From contig NZ_JAAHBP010000003.1 in assembly GCF_023184515.1 (NCBI RefSeq), positions 310,001-374,000 on the forward strand: DNA of 64,000 bases, given 5' to 3'. Positions 53,063-64,000 of the stretch are shown here, in pieces. The stretch's first letter is position 1, and every line of letters begins with the position of its first letter. The DNA comes from Streptomyces sp. D2-8. GTDB lineage: Bacteria; Actinomycetota; Actinomycetes; Streptomycetales; Streptomycetaceae. The notes beneath the pieces are model-generated. The model ran no database searches and was not told the origin of the DNA. It saw only the letters and a list, made by a program, of their open reading frames with translations. The position numbers were made by a program, and so were the translations under genes.

Positions 53063-53851
53063 TCAGTGGGACACCGCGTCGACGAGGCCGGCCAGCGCGG
53101 CCGCGAGTCGCTCCAGCCCGGGGCCGGCGGGGCCGCCCGGCTCGGTCATATAGGTGTCGCGGCGGATCTCCACCATCAGCGCGCTCACCTCGGGCCGCTT
53201 CCCGTAGAACTCCAGGGGGACGTAGGTCCCGCCGAACGGGGTGTCGAGCTCCGTCTCCCCGAACGCCTCCCGGGCGGCGTCCAGCAGCGCGGGGGGCGTG
53301 TGAAAGGAGTCGGTACCGAGGCAGACCGCCGGGCGGGGCCCCTCCCCGTGCAGCTCGTACGGCAGCCTCCGGCTCGGGTAGGAGTGCACGTCGATGATCA
53401 CGGCCCGGCCGGCGGCGTCCAGCCGGTCCGCCACGGCCCGCGTCATCGCCCGCGCGTACGGCTCGAAGTACCGCTCGACCAGCGGCCCGGCATCGACGTC
53501 GTCGGGGCGCAGCACATCGCCGTGCGTGGTCCGCGTGTACACCGCCCCCATCCCGACGGCCAGCATCTCCTCCCGCCCGTCCGGAAACCGCTCCGGATCG
53601 ACGACCAGCCGGGACAGCCGATTGACGAACCGCCACGGCGTGACACCCGCCAGCCCGGCCGCCGCCTCGGCGATCCGGTCCGTGTACGCGTCCGTGATGT
53701 GGTCCAGCTCCCGCGCCAGCTCCTCACCGGCCGGCACGATCCCCGCCCGCACGGCGTCCGGTATCTCCCGCGCGGAGTGCGGCACATGAAGGAGCACCGG
53801 GGACCGTCCGGCCCCGGGCAGCAGCTCGAAGGGCGGCGGGGCAGCGGTCAC
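53063..53851 (-). CDS. N-formylglutamate amidohydrolase-family protein
   Basis: The 262-residue protein has PVLLHVPHSAREIP, ELDHITDAYTDRIAEAA, NRLSRLVVDPERF, IDVHSYPS, and LMVEIRRDTYM, which are the metal-binding and substrate motifs of the FGase family. It hydrolyses N-formylglutamate, a histidine breakdown intermediate, or a related N-acyl amino acid, with zinc. No other hut genes are near, so the exact substrate is uncertain. The start is GTG at 53851 (read as MTAAPPPFELLPGAG). It converges with the small acidic protein gene. Confidence 0.82.
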   Translation of the reverse strand: MTAAPPPFELLPGAGRSPVLLHVPHSAREIPDAVRAGIVPAGEELARELDHITDAYTDRIAEAAAGLAGVTPWRFVNRLSRLVVDPERFPDGREEMLAVGMGAVYTRTTHGDVLRPDDVDAGPLVERYFEPYARAMTRAVADRLDAAGRAVIIDVHSYPSRRLPYELHGEGPRPAVCLGTDSFHTPPALLDAAREAFGETELDTPFGGTYVPLEFYGKRPEVSALMVEIRRDTYMTEPGGPAGPGLERLAAALAGLVDAVSH

Positions 53852-53932
53852 GAGGCGGCTCCAGGGGCGTTGTCAGTGGCGTCCGGCAGGATCAAGGTGC
53901 CACATCGCCGGACCATAGAGGCCGAGGACGTC

Positions 53933-54274
53933 ATGCCGATCAGCAACGAGCAGGTGAGCACCCATCCGTTCCTCCGGGCGCTGTACGAGGACGACTACTA
54001 CCCGGACCACGTGGTGGACCGCGGCCGCGCGATCCTGCTCGCCCTGTGCGAGCGCATCGAGCGGGAGCGGCCCGCCGGCCTCGACGGGCTGTACGTCCTG
54101 ACCCACGCGGCCACCGAGGAGTTCAACGACCTGGAGGCCGCGTTCGAGGCCGCGGACAGCGAGATCGAGACGGTGGCCCGGGAGGAGATAGCCGAGGACT
54201 TCGCCTTCCTCGCGCGTGCGTACGGCTTCCCGGACGCGGACGTGGAGGAGCTGATCGCCACGCGGGAGTGGTGA
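53933..54274 (+). CDS. DUF5713-family-like small protein
   Basis: The 113-residue protein (MPISNEQVSTHPFLRALYED) is acidic and mainly helical, with HVVDRGRAILLALCERIERERP and THAATEEFNDLEAAFEAADSEIETVAREEIAEDFAFLARAYGF. This resembles DUF5713, which has no known function. GAGG precedes the ATG by five bases. A strong hairpin follows the stop. The upstream open frame is a shadow of the opposite-strand amidohydrolase gene. Confidence 0.72.
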   Translation: MPISNEQVSTHPFLRALYEDDYYPDHVVDRGRAILLALCERIERERPAGLDGLYVLTHAATEEFNDLEAAFEAADSEIETVAREEIAEDFAFLARAYGFPDADVEELIATREW

Positions 54275-54300
54275 GGGCCGGGGGAGGGGCGCACACACGG

Positions 54301-54338
54301 CTCCGCCCCGGCCGGGCGCTGTGCCGGCCGGGGCGGAG
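54301..54338. terminator. Strong bidirectional hairpin terminator
   Basis: CTCCGCCCCGGCCGG (54301-54315) pairs perfectly with CCGGCCGGGGCGGAG (54324-54338) across eight bases, between the convergent DUF5713-like and isocitrate dehydrogenase genes. Confidence 0.85.
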
Positions 54339-54363
54339 TCGGGGGCCGATGAAGGCCGGGGCG

Positions 54364-56715
<2,352 letters not shown>

Positions 56716-56770
56716 TCACTCCAAGCCACGGCCGGACCTGACCACCCGGCCGTCCGAGCGAAAGCGGACC

Positions 56771-58315
56771 ATGAGATATCGCACCAGAGTGACGGCCCCC
56801 GCGGCCGCCCTGATCGGCACGGCGGCGGTACTGACCACGGGGATCCCGGCCCAGGCGGCCGGCAGGACCGGTGCCACCCCGGGCCCCGAGACCCTCGGTG
56901 ACCCCGTCTACCCCGCCCTCGGCAACGACGGATACCGCGTCTCGGCCTACCACCTCGACTTCGCGTACGACGCCACGACCAGGCTCGTCGAGGCCACCGC
57001 GACCCTGACCATCCGCACCACCCAGGCCCTGAGCCGCCTCTCCCTGGACGCGCGCGGCCTGGACATACGCTCCGTCCGGGTCGACGGCCGCACGGCCGCC
57101 TTCGAGCAGGTGGCCGAGAAGCTGCGGATCACCCCCGCCCGTCCGCTCGCGGCGAAGGCCCGGGCCACGGTGTCCGTGGCCTACGGCGCCGACCCGCGCC
57201 GGACCCCGCCGCCCGCCGGCGGCTGGGTGGCCACCCCCGACGGGTTCGCGGTGTGCTGCCAGCCGGACTTGGCGCACACCGTCTTCCCCTGCAACGACCA
57301 CCCCTCCGACAAGGCCGATTTCACCTTCCGCCTCACCGTGCCCGCCGGACTGCGGGGCGTCGCCAGCGGCCGGCTCGAGCGCACCGAGCAGCTGTCCGGC
57401 GGCCGGACCGCGTACACGTACCGCTCCCGCTCGCCGATCGCCACCGAGGTGGTGCAGATCACCGTCGGCGACTACGTGATCAAGGACCGGCGGGGCCCGC
57501 ACGGCCTGCCGCTGCGGGACGTCGTCCCCGTCGCCCGGGCCGCCGCCCTGGAACCGGCCCTGGCGCTCACCCCGGCCCTGGTGGCGTGGGTCGAGCAGCG
57601 GCTCGGCGCGTACCCCTTCGAGACGTACGGCCTGCTGCCCTGCAACAACGACGCCTCGGACGCCTTCGACTTCACCGGCCTGGAGACCCAGACCCTCACG
57701 CTCTACAAGCCGAACTACCTCCTCCAGGAGGAGAGCAAGATCGGCTCGCACATGATGCACGAGCTGGTCCACTCCTACTTCGGCAACAGCGTCAGCCCCG
57801 CCACCTGGGCCGACCTGTGGCTGAACGAGGGCCACGCCGACTTCTACGGGCTGCTGTACCGCTACGAGCGCGGCTGGGCCGACTCCCTGGGCATGACCAC
57901 GCTGGAAGCCCGCATGAAGCACACCTACGCCCAGGGCGACCAGTGGCGTCGCGACTCCGGGCCGGTCGCGGCGCCCAACGCGGCCAACCTGTTCGACGGC
58001 CAGCGCTACCTGGGCGGCGTGCTCGTGCTGTACGCGCTGCGGCAGCAGGTCGGCGAGGCGGCCTTCACCGCCCTGGAGCGCGCGTTCCTGGAGCGGTACC
58101 GCGACTCCTCGGCCTCCACGCAGGACTACATCGCCGTCGCCTCGGAGGTCTCCGGCCAGGACCTCAGCGGCTTCCTGCGGGAGTGGCTGTACGGCACGAA
58201 GACGCCTCGGATGCCGGGTCACCCGGACTGGACCGTGACGCCGGCGAAGGCGTCCCTCTCGGCGCCGCGCGACCGGAGGGACAGCCACCGCCACGAGAAC
58301 TCCGCGACGCTGTAA
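56771..58315 (+). CDS. Secreted M1-family zinc aminopeptidase-like protein
   Basis: The 514-residue protein has a signal peptide (RYRTRVTAPAAALIGTAAVLTTGIPAQAA) and an M1 peptidase body. The zinc motif is HELVH (His330, Glu331, His334) with Glu353 19 residues after the second His in LNEGHADF. The substrate-recognition motif normally GxMEN is GLETQ here, as in a divergent actinobacterial branch. It should remove N-terminal residues from peptides outside the cell. The ATG at 56771 starts directly before the basic signal-peptide n-region. It diverges from icd and converges with the MscS gene. Confidence 0.87.
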   Translation: MRYRTRVTAPAAALIGTAAVLTTGIPAQAAGRTGATPGPETLGDPVYPALGNDGYRVSAYHLDFAYDATTRLVEATATLTIRTTQALSRLSLDARGLDIRSVRVDGRTAAFEQVAEKLRITPARPLAAKARATVSVAYGADPRRTPPPAGGWVATPDGFAVCCQPDLAHTVFPCNDHPSDKADFTFRLTVPAGLRGVASGRLERTEQLSGGRTAYTYRSRSPIATEVVQITVGDYVIKDRRGPHGLPLRDVVPVARAAALEPALALTPALVAWVEQRLGAYPFETYGLLPCNNDASDAFDFTGLETQTLTLYKPNYLLQEESKIGSHMMHELVHSYFGNSVSPATWADLWLNEGHADFYGLLYRYERGWADSLGMTTLEARMKHTYAQGDQWRRDSGPVAAPNAANLFDGQRYLGGVLVLYALRQQVGEAAFTALERAFLERYRDSSASTQDYIAVASEVSGQDLSGFLREWLYGTKTPRMPGHPDWTVTPAKASLSAPRDRRDSHRHENSATL

Positions 58316-58319
58316 CGAC

Positions 58320-59417
58320 CTAGTCGAGCCGGGCGTGACTCAGTCCGCTCGGCTCGATCTCGCCGGTCCGCTGCTGCGGGATGGCGACCGCGCCCTGCTG
58401 GAGCGCCACCGTGCGGGCCGGGGCGGGGATGCGGATGCCCTCCGCGCGGTAGCGCTTGTGCAGGCGCTTGATGAACTCGTGCTTGATCCGGTACTGATCG
58501 CTGAACTCGCCGACGCCCAGGATGACGGTGAAGCCGATGCGGGAGTCGCCGAAGGTGTGGAACCGGATGATCGGCTCGTGGTCCGGCACGGCGCCCTCGA
58601 CCTCGGTCATGGTCTCGGCGATGACCTCGTTGGTCACGCGCTCCACGTGCTCCAGGTCGCTGTCGTAGGCCACCCCGACCTGGACCAGGATGGTCAGCTG
58701 CTCCTCGGGGCGCATGAAGTTGGTCATGTTCGCCTGCGCGAGCTGACCGTTGGGGAGCACGATGAGGTTGTTGGACAGGTTGCGGATCGTCGTCTGCCGC
58801 CAGTTGATGTCCTCGACGTAGCCCTCCTCGCCGCTGCTGAGCCGGATGTAGTCACCGGGCTGGACGGTCTTGGACGCGAGGATGTGGATGCCCGCGAAGA
58901 GGTTGGCGAGGGTGTCCTGCAGCGCCAGCGCTACCGCCAGACCGCCGACACCCAGGGCGGTGAGCAGCGGCGCTATGGAGATGCCCAGGGTCTGGAGCAC
59001 CACCAGGAAGCCGATCGCCAGGACCAGGATCCGGGTGATGTTGACGAAGATCGTGGCCGAACCGGCGACCCCGGAACGGGACTGGGTGAACGTGCGCACC
59101 AGCCCGGTCACCACCCGGGCCGCCGACACCGTCGCGACGAAGATGAGCAGCACGGTGAGCACCTGGTTGGTGGTGTGCTGCACCGCGCGGGTCAGCGGCA
59201 GCACCGCCGCCGCGCCCGCCACGCCGCCCACGACCGCGGCCCAGGGCACCACGGCCCGCAGCGCGTGCACGATGACGTCGTCCCCGCTCCAGCGGGTGCG
59301 GTCGGCGTGCCCGCCCAGCCAGCGCAGCACGATGCGCAGCGCGAACGCCGCCACCAGGCCCGAGGCGAGGGCGATGCCGGCGAACAGCAGATCGTCCACG
59401 GTGAGCGCCCGGTTCAC
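58320..59417 (-). CDS. MscS-type mechanosensitive channel
   Basis: The 365-residue protein has about four membrane segments, the last being the pore helix LLTALGVGGLAVALALQDTLANLFAGIHIL, then the beta-domain (VQPGDYIRLSSGEEGYVEDINWRQTTIRNLSNNLIVLPNGQLAQANMTNF). It releases solutes when membrane tension rises. GGGAGG seven bases before GTG at 59417 marks the start. A hydrophilic C-terminal tail follows. The 230-base gap upstream (59418-59647) contains no gene I can support. Confidence 0.93.
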   Translation of the reverse strand: MNRALTVDDLLFAGIALASGLVAAFALRIVLRWLGGHADRTRWSGDDVIVHALRAVVPWAAVVGGVAGAAAVLPLTRAVQHTTNQVLTVLLIFVATVSAARVVTGLVRTFTQSRSGVAGSATIFVNITRILVLAIGFLVVLQTLGISIAPLLTALGVGGLAVALALQDTLANLFAGIHILASKTVQPGDYIRLSSGEEGYVEDINWRQTTIRNLSNNLIVLPNGQLAQANMTNFMRPEEQLTILVQVGVAYDSDLEHVERVTNEVIAETMTEVEGAVPDHEPIIRFHTFGDSRIGFTVILGVGEFSDQYRIKHEFIKRLHKRYRAEGIRIPAPARTVALQQGAVAIPQQRTGEIEPSGLSHARLD

Positions 59418-59647
59418 CGGTCACCTCCCAGGCGGGGAACCGCGGCGAACGCCGCCGCCAACGGCCGGATGTGAAGTCTCGTCACGTCGTCACCTGCTCG
59501 TCTTCCGGGATGTTCGAAGGTGCCCGACCACCCTGACCTGCGGTCGGCACGATCGTTCATCCTGCCGTATCCCGCGCGGGGTTCCGTACCGCGGACGCGG
59601 GTGAGCGGAGGGTGAGTTACTGCACATGACGCACTGTCACGCCCGGG

Positions 59648-60724
59648 TCAGATCACCTTCAGCCGCACCAGTGCCGCCAGCGTCAGCGCACCCGGCACCA
59701 GCGGCAGCCAGACGGTGATGACCCGGAAGGCCAGGACCACGGCGGTGGCCACCGCGGCCGGGCCGCCCGCCGCCACCAGCGCCACGACCAGCGCCGCCTC
59801 CACCGAGCCGATCCCGCCCGGTGTGGGCACCAGCGCGACGGCGACCGTCGCCGCCAGGTAGGCCACCGCCATGTGCGCGGCCGGGACGTCCAGCCCCAGC
59901 GCCCGCCCCACCAGCACCAGTACGGACGCCTGCAGCGCCGGGAAGGCGAAGGACCCGCCCCACAGCGCCAGGGCCCGCGCCGGGCGGGTGTGCACCGAGC
60001 GCGCCTCACCGAGCGCCGTACGCAGGAAGGACACCAGGGCCGAGCGCAGCCGGCGCACGAGGACGAGCACGGTCGCGGCGATCACGAGCACCACCGCGGC
60101 GCCGGCCAGCAGCGGGCCGAAGGCCGTCTCCGGCACCAGTGTGCCGAGGCTCAGCGCGTCGGGGAACGCGACGAACAGGACGCCCAGCAGCACCACCCGG
60201 CCGACACTCTCGGCGAGCAGGTACAGGCCGAGAGCGGCCGAGGAGCGGGCGAGCGGCAGCCCGCACACCGTCATGAACCGCAGGTTGACCGCGCTCGCGC
60301 CCAGCCCGGTCGGCAGCAGGTGGTTGGCCGCGCCCGCCGCGAACTGCGTGGCCAGCAGCCGTCGCCGGGGCAGCCGCTCGACGACCGCGCCCTGCCGGGT
60401 GCAGGCGGCGGCGACCCAGGTCAGACAGGTCGCGCCGGCCGCGGCCAGCAGCCAGGGCCACTCGGCGGTGCCCAGATGCGCGAAACCGGCGGCCAGCACC
60501 GACCGGTGCCGCACCGCGACCACGGTGACGAGCAGGAGCGGGAGCAGACACAGGATCTGTCGCAGGCGGCGGACCGGGACGCGACGGGGGAGTCGTCCCG
60601 GGCGGAGTTCGGGGAGTTGTACCGCTGTCACGTCTCCCGAGGCTGTCCAGGCCGTGCCAACTGCGGGTTGCGGGAGCGGAGACTGGGGATTGCGCGCGGG
60701 AAGCGGCTGTGTGGGGAGCGTCAT
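59648..60724 (-). CDS. UPF0104/lysylphosphatidylglycerol synthase-like membrane protein
   Basis: The 358-residue protein has about eight membrane segments and family motifs AAGAANHLLPTGLGASAVNLRFM and ALVPTPGGIGSVEAALVVALV, as in the flippase part of MprF and the UPF0104 family. It may flip a lipid or glycolipid. The ATG at 60724 has AAAGG upstream and removes a 22-residue extension that would run into the SoxR-box promoter region. The first 70 residues form a Pro/Arg-rich cytoplasmic tail. It diverges from the ABC exporter. Confidence 0.82.
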   Translation of the reverse strand: MTLPTQPLPARNPQSPLPQPAVGTAWTASGDVTAVQLPELRPGRLPRRVPVRRLRQILCLLPLLLVTVVAVRHRSVLAAGFAHLGTAEWPWLLAAAGATCLTWVAAACTRQGAVVERLPRRRLLATQFAAGAANHLLPTGLGASAVNLRFMTVCGLPLARSSAALGLYLLAESVGRVVLLGVLFVAFPDALSLGTLVPETAFGPLLAGAAVVLVIAATVLVLVRRLRSALVSFLRTALGEARSVHTRPARALALWGGSFAFPALQASVLVLVGRALGLDVPAAHMAVAYLAATVAVALVPTPGGIGSVEAALVVALVAAGGPAAVATAVVLAFRVITVWLPLVPGALTLAALVRLKVI

Positions 60725-60802
60725 CGGGGCCTTTGCGCGGAGGGACGGAGAAGCGGGGGATCGGGCTGATTGTGCGGGATGTCGGGGCAATGTGCGAGCT
60801 TC

Positions 60803-60833
60803 TTGACCTCAAGAATGCTTGAGGTTCTACGGT
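60803..60833 (+). promoter_or_regulatory. SoxR box within a 19-bp-spacer promoter
   Basis: CCTCAAGAATGCTTGAGG (60807-60824) matches the SoxR operator layout (CCTCAAG, four bases, CTTGAGG). It lies between -35 TTGACC (60803-60808) and -10 TACGGT (60828-60833), a spacer of exactly 19 bases, the hallmark of MerR-family activation. The ATG begins seven bases after the -10, so the mRNA should be leaderless. Confidence 0.9.
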
Positions 60834-60840
60834 CGCTTCC

Positions 60841-62742
60841 ATGAGCATGGAGACCACAGCGTGGACACAGCTGCACAGCGTCATGAACGCCGAACAGGAG
60901 CGCCGCCCCTTCGCCTTGACGACCCTGCGCCGCATCGGCGCGTTCGCCCGCCCGCACCGGCGCCGCATCGCCCTCTTCGTCCTGCTCGGCGTGGGCACCG
61001 CCCTGCTGGCCGTGGCGACGCCCGTCCTCGCCGGGTGGGTCGTGGACACGATCGTGTCGGACGGCGACGAGGGCAGGGTCGTACGCCTGGCCCTGCTCAT
61101 CGCGCTGATCGCGGTGGCGGAGGCGGCGCTGGGCATCCTCGGCCGGAGGCTGTCGGCGACGCTCGGGGAGCATCTCATCCTCGATCTGCGGACCGCCGTC
61201 TTCGACCATGTGCAGCGCATGCCGGTCGCGTTCTTCACACGCACTCGTACGGGCGCCCTCGTCTCCCGGCTCAACAACGACGTCATCGGCGCCCAGCGCG
61301 CGTTCAGCAACACCCTCTCCGGAGTGGTCAGCAACCTCGTCACGCTGCTGCTCACCCTCGCGGTGATGCTCACGCTGTCCTGGCAGATCACCCTGCTGGC
61401 GCTGGTGCTGCTGCCGGTGTTCGTGATCCCGGCCCGGCGTATGGGCAGCCGGATGGCCCGGATGCAGCGGGAGGCGGCCACGCTGAACGCGGCGATGGGC
61501 ACCCGCATGACCGAGCGGTTCTCCGCACCCGGCGCCACCCTGGTCAAGCTCTTCGGGCGTCCCGAGGAGGAGTCGCGGGAGTTCGCCGAACGGGCCCGCC
61601 GGGTCGCGGACATCGGGATCCGCACGGCGACCGCCCAGGCCGCCTTCATCACCGCCCTCACCCTGGTGTCCGCCCTCGCCCTGGCCCTGGTCTACGGCCT
61701 CGGCGGCTGGTTCGCCCTGCGCGGCGCCCTGGAACCGGGCGCGGTGGTGTCGCTCGCGCTGCTCCTGACCCGGCTCTACGCGCCGCTGACGGCGCTCGCG
61801 GGGGCGCGCGTCGAGGTGATGAGCGCCCTGGTCAGCTTCGAGCGGGTCTTCGAGGTGCTCGACCTCAGGCCCCTCATTGAGGAGAAGCCGGACGCGCGCC
61901 CGGTGCCCGACGGGCCCGTGGCGGTCGAGTTCGACCACGTCCGCTTCGGTTACCCCGCTGCCGACAAGGTCTCCCTGGCCTCCCTGGAGGAGGTCGCGTC
62001 CCTGGACAAGCGGGGCGGCGACGAGGTCCTGCACGGCCTGTCCTTCCGCGCCGAACCCGGGCAGACCGTGGCCCTCGTCGGCTCCTCCGGCGCGGGCAAG
62101 TCGACCATCGCGCAGCTGATGCCGCGCCTGTACGACACCGACGAGGGAAGCGTGCGCATCGGCGGCGTCGACGTCCGCGACCTCACGGCGCGGTCCCTGC
62201 GGCAGACCCTGGGCATGGTCACCCAGGACGGCCACCTCTTCCACGACACCGTCCGCGCCAACCTCCTGCTCGCCCGCCCCGAGGCCGGTGAGGACGACCT
62301 GTGGGACGCGCTGCGCCGGGCCCGCCTCGACGACCTCGTACGGTCCCTGCCCGACGGCCTCGACACCGTGGTCGGCGAGCGCGGCTACCGCCTCTCCGGC
62401 GGCGAACGCCAGCGCATGACCATCGCCCGGCTGCTGCTGGCCCGCCAGCGCGTCGTCATCCTCGACGAGGCCACCGCCCACCTCGACAACACCTCCGAGG
62501 CCGCCGTCCAGGAAGCCCTCGCCGAAGCCCTCGAAGGCCGCACCGCCGTCGTGATCGCCCACCGCCTCTCCACCGTCCGCGCGGCGGACCAGATCCTGGT
62601 CGTCGAGGCCGGCCGGATCGTGGAACGGGGCACGCACGAGGAACTCCTGGAGGCGGGGCAGCGGTACGCCGAGCTGTACCGCACCCAGTTCGGCGGGCCG
62701 GCCGACAGGACGCGGGATGCCGCGGTGGAGGAGGCCGCGTAG
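60841..62742 (+). CDS. ABC exporter (fused membrane and ATPase domains), SoxR-regulated
   Basis: The 633-residue half-transporter has six membrane segments (residues about 35 to 320) and an ATPase domain with A-loop FGYP, Walker A GSSGAGKST, Q-loop VTQDGHLFHDT, signature LSGGERQR and Walker B VVILDEATAHLD. An insertion of about 20 residues (KVSLASLEEVASLDKRGGDE) follows the A-loop. It should work as a homodimer exporting a drug or redox-active metabolite. The SoxR box upstream agrees with the known S. coelicolor SoxR regulon, which includes an ABC transporter. ATG at 60841 matches the predicted transcript start. Confidence 0.93.
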   Translation: MSMETTAWTQLHSVMNAEQERRPFALTTLRRIGAFARPHRRRIALFVLLGVGTALLAVATPVLAGWVVDTIVSDGDEGRVVRLALLIALIAVAEAALGILGRRLSATLGEHLILDLRTAVFDHVQRMPVAFFTRTRTGALVSRLNNDVIGAQRAFSNTLSGVVSNLVTLLLTLAVMLTLSWQITLLALVLLPVFVIPARRMGSRMARMQREAATLNAAMGTRMTERFSAPGATLVKLFGRPEEESREFAERARRVADIGIRTATAQAAFITALTLVSALALALVYGLGGWFALRGALEPGAVVSLALLLTRLYAPLTALAGARVEVMSALVSFERVFEVLDLRPLIEEKPDARPVPDGPVAVEFDHVRFGYPAADKVSLASLEEVASLDKRGGDEVLHGLSFRAEPGQTVALVGSSGAGKSTIAQLMPRLYDTDEGSVRIGGVDVRDLTARSLRQTLGMVTQDGHLFHDTVRANLLLARPEAGEDDLWDALRRARLDDLVRSLPDGLDTVVGERGYRLSGGERQRMTIARLLLARQRVVILDEATAHLDNTSEAAVQEALAEALEGRTAVVIAHRLSTVRAADQILVVEAGRIVERGTHEELLEAGQRYAELYRTQFGGPADRTRDAAVEEAA

Positions 62743-62827
62743 AGGCGTGAACGCCTGCCCGGACCTGTGCGTACTCCTGTCCGGTACTCCTGCCGACAGG
62801 CCGAAGGCCCGCACCCGGAGAGGCGTC

Positions 62828-63331
62828 GTGTCCCAGCAGCAACCGCTCGAACGATCCACCCGCCGGAGCCCGTCCCGCGCCCACTGGCCGCGCGCCGTCG
62901 CGGCGGCCGGAGCCCTGGCCGTGCTTCCCCTCGTCACGGCCTGCGGCGGCGGTGACGACACCGAGAGCGCCGGCGGCGGCAAGGCGGCGCCGAGTGTGAC
63001 CGCCGCTCCCGCCGCCGGGGTCGTCGCACCGGCCAAGGTGGAGGTGATCGCCGGGCTGACCGGCTGCAAGGCGAAGATCCGCATCGACGCCGACGAACTG
63101 CGCCAGGGCCTGTGCCGCACCAAGAAGGCCGACTACCTCATCACCACCTTCCCCGAGGAGAGGTTCAAGGAGACCTGGCTGGAGGAGGCGCGTGTCTACG
63201 GAGGCAAGTACCTCGTCGGCACGCGCTGGGTGGTCAGCGTGAAGCCGGCGCTGCTGGAGTCCTTCCGCGCGAAGCTCGGCGGCACGATCAGGGAGCTGCG
63301 GGGCATCGGCCCCCGGCCCGGCCGGCAGTGA
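62828..63331 (+). CDS. Small lipoprotein of unknown function
   Basis: The 167-residue protein from GTG 62828 has a basic n-region, a hydrophobic stretch and lipobox LVTAC followed by GGGDDTESAGGG. The mature part (VEVIAGLTGCKAKIRIDADELRQGLCRTKKADYLITTFPEERFKETWLEEARVYGGKYLVGTRWVVSV) has two Cys that may form a disulphide and a compact alpha/beta pattern. No family is recognised. GAGAGG precedes the start. It lies 85 bases after the ABC exporter and could be part of its transcript. Confidence 0.78.
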   Translation: MSQQQPLERSTRRSPSRAHWPRAVAAAGALAVLPLVTACGGGDDTESAGGGKAAPSVTAAPAAGVVAPAKVEVIAGLTGCKAKIRIDADELRQGLCRTKKADYLITTFPEERFKETWLEEARVYGGKYLVGTRWVVSVKPALLESFRAKLGGTIRELRGIGPRPGRQ

Positions 63332-63403
63332 CGGGAGCGGGCCCGGCCCGGACGACTCCTTGTCGCTGATGCCGGCGGACGTCATGATGGTGCGACTCGG
63401 CAC

Positions 63404-64000
63404 ATGAGCCGCCCCCTGGTGGCGGCACCGGAGATTGAGCTCGTCGTGGTCGCCACCTTTCGTCGCCATTCGCTCGCGGGCGAGATGCTGGTGCTCCAGC
63501 TCGCCATCGTCGTGGTGGTGCTGCTGGCTGTCGCCGCGGTCTCCCTCGCCCAGTCGCAGGCCACCTTCAACCGCGTCGAGGGACGCCGGGTGAGCGCGCT
63601 CGCCGAGCAACTGGCCGCCAACCCGCTGGTGCGCAGCCAGCTGGTGCGCCCCGCGCCCGGGGAGGCGCTCGCCCCGCTGGTGCTCGCCACGCAGGAGCAG
63701 TCCGGGGTGACGTCGGTGACAGTGGCCGACGGAGCCGGGTGGATCGTCAGCTCCACGGATCCCACGGTCGTCGGCGAGCGGATGCGGCTGGGGCCGGGCA
63801 CCGCCCGTGGGCGCGGCTGGTCCGGCCGGCTCACCCGCGACGGCAACCGCGAGCTGGCCGCCCAGGTGCCCGTCCTCGGAGCCACCGAGGAGAACCTGGG
63901 CCGGATCCTCGGCACGGTGATGATCGGCGAGGCCGACCCGACGGTGTGGCAGCGGCTCAGCGGCGCGTCCTCCTACCTGCTCGCCTATCTGGGCATCGCC
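63404..64000 (+). CDS. Sensor histidine kinase, CitA/DcuS-like (3' partial)
   Basis: From ATG 63404 a frame of 199 codons runs open to the window edge. It starts MSRPLVAAPEIELVVVATFRRHS, has a membrane segment LVLQLAIVVVVLLAVAAVSLA, then an extracytoplasmic PAS-like region with LAANPLVRSQL, VTSVTVADGAGWIVSSTDPTVVGERM and QVPVLGATEENLGRILGTVMIGE. The end begins a second membrane segment (SSYLLAYLGIA). This is the sensor part of CitA/DcuS-type kinases that sense C4-dicarboxylates or citrate. The cytoplasmic PAS and kinase domains lie outside. It sits 72 bases after the lipoprotein gene. Confidence 0.85.
   Translation, partial: MSRPLVAAPEIELVVVATFRRHSLAGEMLVLQLAIVVVVLLAVAAVSLAQSQATFNRVEGRRVSALAEQLAANPLVRSQLVRPAPGEALAPLVLATQEQSGVTSVTVADGAGWIVSSTDPTVVGERMRLGPGTARGRGWSGRLTRDGNRELAAQVPVLGATEENLGRILGTVMIGEADPTVWQRLSGASSYLLAYLGIA

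Noticed and set aside
57181..58323. Alternative plus-strand frame inside the M1 peptidase gene
   Set aside because: The peptidase frame carries the zinc motif and signal peptide; the other frame is Arg/Pro/Gly shadow sequence.
62743..62827. Six-bp hairpin after the ABC exporter as a terminator
   Set aside because: The stem is short with a two-base loop and no T-run, so transcription may continue into the lipoprotein gene.

Overview
The window is high-GC DNA with GTG/TTG starts, four-base ATGA/GTGA gene overlaps, lipoprotein boxes and actinobacterial gene families. A Streptomyces chromosome is the best fit. The gene order from the GntR regulator through inositol catabolism to monomeric isocitrate dehydrogenase and a SoxR-box ABC exporter resembles, from memory, the Streptomyces coelicolor SCO697x-SCO700x region; no search was run.

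Region 1 (1-16 kb) is a cell-surface polysaccharide locus. Plus-strand genes encode a large membrane protein (5' end cut), a membrane-anchored FAD oxidoreductase and a GH16 lipoprotein. They converge on a tightly overlapping minus-strand operon: three GT2 glycosyltransferases, a Wzx-type flippase and a NodB deacetylase. Next come a GH15 hydrolase and a second minus-strand operon, a GalE-like epimerase followed by a membrane PAS-GGDEF-EAL protein. The two minus-strand operons share a nearly identical upstream element of about 26 bp, which suggests common control and ties polysaccharide production to cyclic di-GMP.

Region 2 (15.8-36.8 kb) is cyclitol (myo-inositol) import and catabolism. The minus-strand operon iolC, aldolase, iolB, iolD, mmsA/iolA, gntR diverges from a plus-strand operon with a binding lipoprotein, permease, ATPase, inosose dehydratase and an inositol dehydrogenase-like protein. 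A 15-bp inverted repeat spans both promoters. A second operon (Fe/2-oxoglutarate dioxygenase, SDR, IolG, Gfo/Idh) has its own LacI-type regulator. A third divergent pair (Gfo/Idh and LacI regulator) has two matching operator palindromes. A TMEM175-type channel protein and a cupin fill the rest.

Region 3 (37-44 kb) holds tRNA-Pro(GGG) with its terminator, a complete CUT1 sugar ABC importer with its own ATPase, a tiny gene for a bL37-like ribosomal peptide, and a flavin monooxygenase.

Region 4 (44-53 kb) is the most unusual. It holds a decayed HEXXH-motif gene, an astacin-like protein whose catalytic Glu is Gln, a LuxR regulator, and a compact module of a TPR-CHAT (caspase-like) protein, a cytoplasmic subtilase, an ECF-type sigma factor and a small acidic protein. 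This module is the best candidate for an undescribed protease-sigma signalling system.

Region 5 (53-64 kb) is mostly housekeeping: an N-formylglutamate amidohydrolase-like protein, a DUF5713-like protein, monomeric isocitrate dehydrogenase, an M1 peptidase, an MscS channel, a UPF0104 membrane protein, an ABC exporter behind a canonical SoxR box, a small lipoprotein, and the start of a CitA/DcuS-like sensor kinase cut by the window edge.
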